Assembly (NCBI GenBank): GCA_963779325.1
Contig: CAVZXS010000013.1
Location: 1-19,080 of the forward strand
DNA: 19,080 nucleotides
Source: CAVZXS01 sp963779325
GTDB taxonomy: Bacteria > Bacteroidota > Bacteroidia > Chitinophagales > Chitinophagaceae
Direction of reading: 5' to 3'
Each line of letters starts with the position of its first letter. The first letter of the stretch is position 1. Positions 15,522 to 19,080 of this stretch are shown one piece after another. The notes beneath the pieces were generated by a model. That model saw only the letters and a program-made list of their open reading frames with translations, searched no databases and was not told the origin of the DNA. The position numbers were made by a program, and so were the translations under genes.

Positions 15522-18500
15522 ATGACTAAAACCACCCTGCATACCTTCTGCTTGCTCTGCTTAATGAATTGCATTTGTAATATATCATGCAAAAATGAAG
15601 ATAAGGCAACTGTTCCGGTTTTATTTGAAGTCTTAAAAGACGATAAAACCGGTTTGCATTTTAATAACAGGGTACTTCCAACTGAAAATTTTAACATGTT
15701 TAATTACATGTATTTTTACAATGGCTCTGGCGTTGGTGCCGGCGATTTTAATAATGATGGTTTAATTGATCTGTTTTTTGCATCCAATCAGGGGGATAAT
15801 AAATTATACATCAATGAAGGCAACCTGCATTTTAAAGATGCAACAAACGAGGCTGCAATGCCGCAGGAGAAAGGCTGGTCAACCGGCGTATCTGTTGTAG
15901 ATATAAATAATGACGGGTTACTCGATATTTATGTTTGCAAAGTGGGCAAATTTGAAATATTAAACAGTAAAAACCAATTGCTGATTTGCAAAGGAATAAA
16001 AAAGGGTATTCCTCTTTATGCTGATGAAGCACGGCAATATGGTTTGGATTTTTCGGGCTTCAGTACACAGTCGGCTTTTTTTGATTATGATATGGACGGT
16101 GATCTTGATATGTATCTGCTCAATCACTCTGTTCATAAAAGCAGTTCCTTCTCAGCACGAAATCAATTTTTAAATACTTACGATCCTTTATCAGGCGACC
16201 GTTTGTTCAGGAATGAAGGCGATCATTTTACCGATGTAACAAAATTGAGTTTAATTAACAGCTCCGAAATTGGTTACGGGCTTGGTATTGCAATAAGTGA
16301 CATTAATCTTGACGGGTGGCCGGATTTGTATATTGGAAATGATTTTCACGAAAACGATTACCTGTATATTAATCAAAAGAACGGAATATTCGCTGAAGAA
16401 AATAACCGGCAACTGATGCACACAAGCAAATTTTCGATGGGTGTTGATATTGCCGATGTAAACAATGATGGATTCCCGGAGATCATTTCGATGGACATGC
16501 TTACAGCAGACCCGTATATTTTAAAACGTTCATTGGGAGATGATGATTACGATGTTTTTTATAGTAAAATTTCTTACGGTTATAATTATCAGTACTCAAG
16601 AAATAATTTGCAGTATAACAGGCGAAACGGCGTGTTCAGTGAAACGGGATTGTATTCCGGTATATCGGCTACTGACTGGAGCTGGGCGCCATTGTGGATG
16701 GATTTTGATAATGACGGTTTAAAGGATTTGTTTATATCCAACGGTATTCCAAAGAGGCTGAATGATATGGATTATATAAATTTTATTTACAATAACGAAA
16801 TTCAGCAGAAAATTCAAAATAATGATGTGAAGGATAAGGATATGGCACTGATAAAAAAATTTCCTGAAATAAAAATCCCTAATAAGTTTTATATAAATAA
16901 AGATAATTTGCAGTTTGAAGATAAAGAAGCTGCTGTTGGAAATGATCAACCCACTTATTCAAACGGTGCAGTGTATGCTGATTTTGATAATGACGGTGAT
17001 TTGGATGTGGTGGCGAATAATATTAACGATCCTGCATTGTTATATGAAAACAAAACTGTAAAAAAGAACGGAAATGATTTTGCAGCGATAAAATTAACCG
17101 GTTCTGAAAAAAATAAAAATGCCGTTGGTGCAAAGCTGATTTTATTTAAAGCGGACAAAATAGAAACTTACGAAAAGAACCCTGTAAAAGGATTTATGTC
17201 GAGTATGGAAACTCCCATGCATATCGGTCTGGGAAAAACAAAAACAGATTCGGCATTTTTGATATGGCCGGATAATTCTTTTGAAAAACTGTTGCTTGAT
17301 ACGTTAGCACAGCCTCTTTCTGTTGTTTATAAAAAGGGATTGCCTCAATTTAACTACAGCAGCATCATCAACTTTCGTAAAAATATTTCAAACCCGGTTG
17401 TTGATATAGCTAAAGAAACAGGGCTGAATTATATTCATAAAGAAAATACTTTTAATGAATTTGACAGGGAGCCGCTAATTCCGCATATGCTTTCAACTGA
17501 AGGGCCTGCATTGGCTGTGGCAGATATAAATAAGGATGGATTGGAAGATATATTTGTCGGCGCATCCAAAACCTTTCATAATGCTGTTTTCTTACAACAG
17601 CCGGGCGGTAAATTTATAAAAACCATTCAGCCCGAAATGTTTACTGACAGTATGTATGAAGATGTAGATGCTGCATGGGCGGATGTAAATAATGACGGAA
17701 ATATTGATTTAATAATTGCAACAGGCGGTAATGAATATTACGGAACCGACGAACACTTGCTGCCCCGTGTTTATCTAAATGACGGCAAAGTCAATTTCAA
17801 AAAATTGCAGAATGCTTTCACTGATATATTTGTAACTGCATCGTGTATCGTTGCAAATGATTTTAACGGGGATGGCAGTATTGACCTTTTTTTGGGTGGC
17901 AGAACGGTACCCTGGAACTATGGAGAAACGCCCCGTTCATATTTACTGCAAAATGACGGTAGCGGAAAATTCAGTGATGTTACCAATAAGTATGCTAAAG
18001 CGCTTGCAAAAATCGGGATGGTTACCCATGCCGTTTGGATTGATATTGATAAAGACAGTGACACAGATTTAATTGTTACCTGCGAATGGGGAGGGATAAC
18101 GGCATTTATAAATACAAACGGGCAATTTGTAAAAAAAGAATTAACAGATAAAAAAGGTTTGTGGAATTTTGCGCTGCCGGTTGATATAGATAATGACGGC
18201 GATGTAGATTTAATTGCAGGTAACCTTGGCCTCAACAGCCGACTGCATGCCACGGCAGAGCAACCTGTACGCTTGTATTTTAATGACTTTGATGATAATG
18301 GTAAAAAAGAACAGGTGCTTACTTATTATTTAAAAGACAAGGAAATTACATTTGCAGGCAAGGATGAATTACAGAGACAGATACCGATGCTTAAAAAGAA
18401 ATATATTTACGCTGAAGATTTTGCCAAAGCTGCGTTTAAAAATATTTTCCCGGCCGAAAAAATTAAAACGGCTGTTGTTTCCTCTGCCGATTATTTTGCC

Positions 18501-18866
18501 AACGTTGTATTAATAAATGACGGTAACCTGAATTTTTCAACACTTGCTTTGCCGTGGGAAGCTCAATTAACCTCTTACCGTGATGCAGCAATTGCAGATG
18601 TCAATAACGATAATTTACCGGATATCCTTTTAGCCGGTAACTATTACAGCAATAATATTCATGCAGGAAGGTATGATGCTGATTACGGAACCGTATTAGT
18701 GAATAAAGGCAAAGGAAAATTTAGTTGTGAAAATTTGAACGGAATTATTATGAAAGGAGAGGTAAGACATATAAAGCAAATAAAAATTAGCAGTCAAACA
18801 GCTTATGTTCTTGCAAAAAATAATGATAGTGTTACAGTCTTAAAATTTGCCGATTTCAAAAAATAG
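15522..18866 (+). CDS. FG-GAP/VCBS double-propeller lipoprotein with an ASPIC/UnbV-like domain, paralog 3 (divergent)
   Basis: This 1114-aa lipoprotein has the same 7 + ASPIC/UnbV + 7 plan but clearly diverges from paralogs 1 and 2. Asp-rich loops start at residues 75, 127, 188, 260, 312, 394 and 487, then at 668, 721, 780, 841, 888, 922 and 1026. The ASPIC/UnbV-like domain is about 519-604 (GAKLILFKAD, KGFMSSMETP, IGLG, AFLIWPD). The signal peptide is unusually Cys-rich (C10, C13, C17, C19, C23); C23 in NISC is the best lipidation site, and an acidic pair (E26, D27) follows it. It shares DWSWAPL (385-391) with common Bacteroidota relatives, lacks the GGGDHLYRND block, and has GNLGLNSRL where the sisters have GNxGENFYL. 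The ATG lies 14 bp after the paralog 2 stop. Translational coupling is possible. The substrate is unknown. Confidence 0.92.
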   Translation: MTKTTLHTFCLLCLMNCICNISCKNEDKATVPVLFEVLKDDKTGLHFNNRVLPTENFNMFNYMYFYNGSGVGAGDFNNDGLIDLFFASNQGDNKLYINEGNLHFKDATNEAAMPQEKGWSTGVSVVDINNDGLLDIYVCKVGKFEILNSKNQLLICKGIKKGIPLYADEARQYGLDFSGFSTQSAFFDYDMDGDLDMYLLNHSVHKSSSFSARNQFLNTYDPLSGDRLFRNEGDHFTDVTKLSLINSSEIGYGLGIAISDINLDGWPDLYIGNDFHENDYLYINQKNGIFAEENNRQLMHTSKFSMGVDIADVNNDGFPEIISMDMLTADPYILKRSLGDDDYDVFYSKISYGYNYQYSRNNLQYNRRNGVFSETGLYSGISATDWSWAPLWMDFDNDGLKDLFISNGIPKRLNDMDYINFIYNNEIQQKIQNNDVKDKDMALIKKFPEIKIPNKFYINKDNLQFEDKEAAVGNDQPTYSNGAVYADFDNDGDLDVVANNINDPALLYENKTVKKNGNDFAAIKLTGSEKNKNAVGAKLILFKADKIETYEKNPVKGFMSSMETPMHIGLGKTKTDSAFLIWPDNSFEKLLLDTLAQPLSVVYKKGLPQFNYSSIINFRKNISNPVVDIAKETGLNYIHKENTFNEFDREPLIPHMLSTEGPALAVADINKDGLEDIFVGASKTFHNAVFLQQPGGKFIKTIQPEMFTDSMYEDVDAAWADVNNDGNIDLIIATGGNEYYGTDEHLLPRVYLNDGKVNFKKLQNAFTDIFVTASCIVANDFNGDGSIDLFLGGRTVPWNYGETPRSYLLQNDGSGKFSDVTNKYAKALAKIGMVTHAVWIDIDKDSDTDLIVTCEWGGITAFINTNGQFVKKELTDKKGLWNFALPVDIDNDGDVDLIAGNLGLNSRLHATAEQPVRLYFNDFDDNGKKEQVLTYYLKDKEITFAGKDELQRQIPMLKKKYIYAEDFAKAAFKNIFPAEKIKTAVVSSADYFANVVLINDGNLNFSTLALPWEAQLTSYRDAAIADVNNDNLPDILLAGNYYSNNIHAGRYDADYGTVLVNKGKGKFSCENLNGIIMKGEVRHIKQIKISSQTAYVLAKNNDSVTVLKFADFKK

Positions 18867-18872
18867 TTTTTT
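18858..18872. terminator. Weak A/T-only bidirectional hairpin between convergent genes
   Basis: AAAAAA (18858-18863) and TTTTTT (18867-18872) flank the TAG stop of paralog 3. The minus-strand gene stops at 18881. With only 14 bp between the two stops there is no room for a larger structure. A 6-bp A/T stem is weak, so this may be simple base composition. Confidence 0.2.
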
Positions 18873-18880
18873 CTAAAATA

Positions 18881-19080
18881 TTACATCACCGGGAAATAAA
18901 TTTTCGTAACCCATTTACTTGTATCCGGTTCTTTTAACCTATCAGTAATCAAAGAATAAAAAGGGATGGCCGGCGCTATCCGCTGATAATCTTCCGCATA
19001 TTTTTGAATTTGTACAAAAGCTTTATTTCCAATATCATTGCCGCCTTTAACTTCTGTCACCAAAATATTCCCCTTCCCAA
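18881..19080 (-). CDS. C-terminal fragment of a probable GyrI-like effector-binding domain protein (truncated by window edge)
   Basis: The minus-strand frame stays open to the end of the window, so only the last 65-66 residues are seen. The upstream part, which decides the full architecture, lies outside. The visible part reads NILVTEVKGGNDIGNKAF, then QIQKYAEDY, then PAIPFYSLITDRLKEPD and ends SKWVTKIYFPVM. The 'GG..(I)G.AF..(L/I)..Y' helix, the 'P.y....d....PD..kW.T.iy.PV' ending and the spacing between them resemble the GyrI-like small-molecule-binding fold found in Bacteroidota SRPBCC/effector-binding proteins. This is a recalled family pattern, not a search result. The gene is convergent with the FG-GAP cluster and probably unrelated to it. 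Confidence 0.6.
   Translation of the reverse strand, partial: GKGNILVTEVKGGNDIGNKAFVQIQKYAEDYQRIAPAIPFYSLITDRLKEPDTSKWVTKIYFPVM

Noticed and set aside
17918..18253. Minus-strand 111-codon frame within paralog 3
   Set aside because: Shadow of the antisense strand of Asp/Asn-rich codons; no start context and no domain.
8745..18866. CRISPR-like or DNA tandem-repeat array suggested by recurring Asp-codon-rich motifs
   Set aside because: The recurrence is at protein level (FG-GAP loops in frame) with variable DNA and irregular spacing, not a DNA repeat array.
1..19080. Insertion sequences, integrases, rRNA or tRNA genes
   Set aside because: No transposase or recombinase motifs, terminal inverted repeats with target duplications, or structural RNA signatures were seen in the window.

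Overview
The window looks like an AT-rich chromosomal segment from a Bacteroidota bacterium, most likely a Sphingobacteriia/Chitinophagia-type relative. The evidence is a SusC/SusD outer-membrane pair, a type IX secretion (gliding-motility type) C-terminal sorting domain, very large FG-GAP lipoproteins with Bacteroidota-style xxSC lipoboxes, A-rich leaders in place of clear Shine-Dalgarno sites, and a TTTG/TAnnTTTG-like promoter candidate. The genus cannot be fixed from sequence reading alone.

Layout: (1) 1-229 is non-coding, with two inverted repeats. (2) 230-2434 (+) is a secreted surface protein with propeller-like repeats and a CHU_C sorting domain; it has no in-frame ATG start. (3) 2616-3605 (-) is a LacI-family regulator, convergent with gene 2 and divergent from the next operon. 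(4) 3606-3956 is a 351-bp divergent control region holding a tandem 12-mer, a promoter candidate and a 12-bp palindrome. (5) 3957-6974 and 7012-8640 (+) are SusC-like and SusD-like genes 37 bp apart, followed by a strong hairpin terminator at 8678-8711. (6) 8745-12086, 12172-15507 and 15522-18866 (+) are three tandem paralogous lipoproteins of 1113, 1111 and 1114 aa. Each has seven Ca-binding-type FG-GAP/VCBS loops, then an ASPIC/UnbV-like domain, then seven more loops. (7) 18881-19080 (-) is the C-terminal end of a convergent gene, probably a GyrI-like effector-binding domain protein, cut by the window edge.

Working model (inference): the LacI-type repressor senses a small molecule and controls a SusCD outer-membrane uptake complex. 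The three double-propeller lipoproteins, probably at the outer membrane, act as accessory binding or processing subunits. No glycoside hydrolase, polysaccharide lyase, sulfatase, peptidase or other recognisable enzyme is encoded in the window, so either the enzymes lie elsewhere or the giant propeller proteins do the work. That unexplained SusCD plus triple double-propeller module is the most interesting content here.
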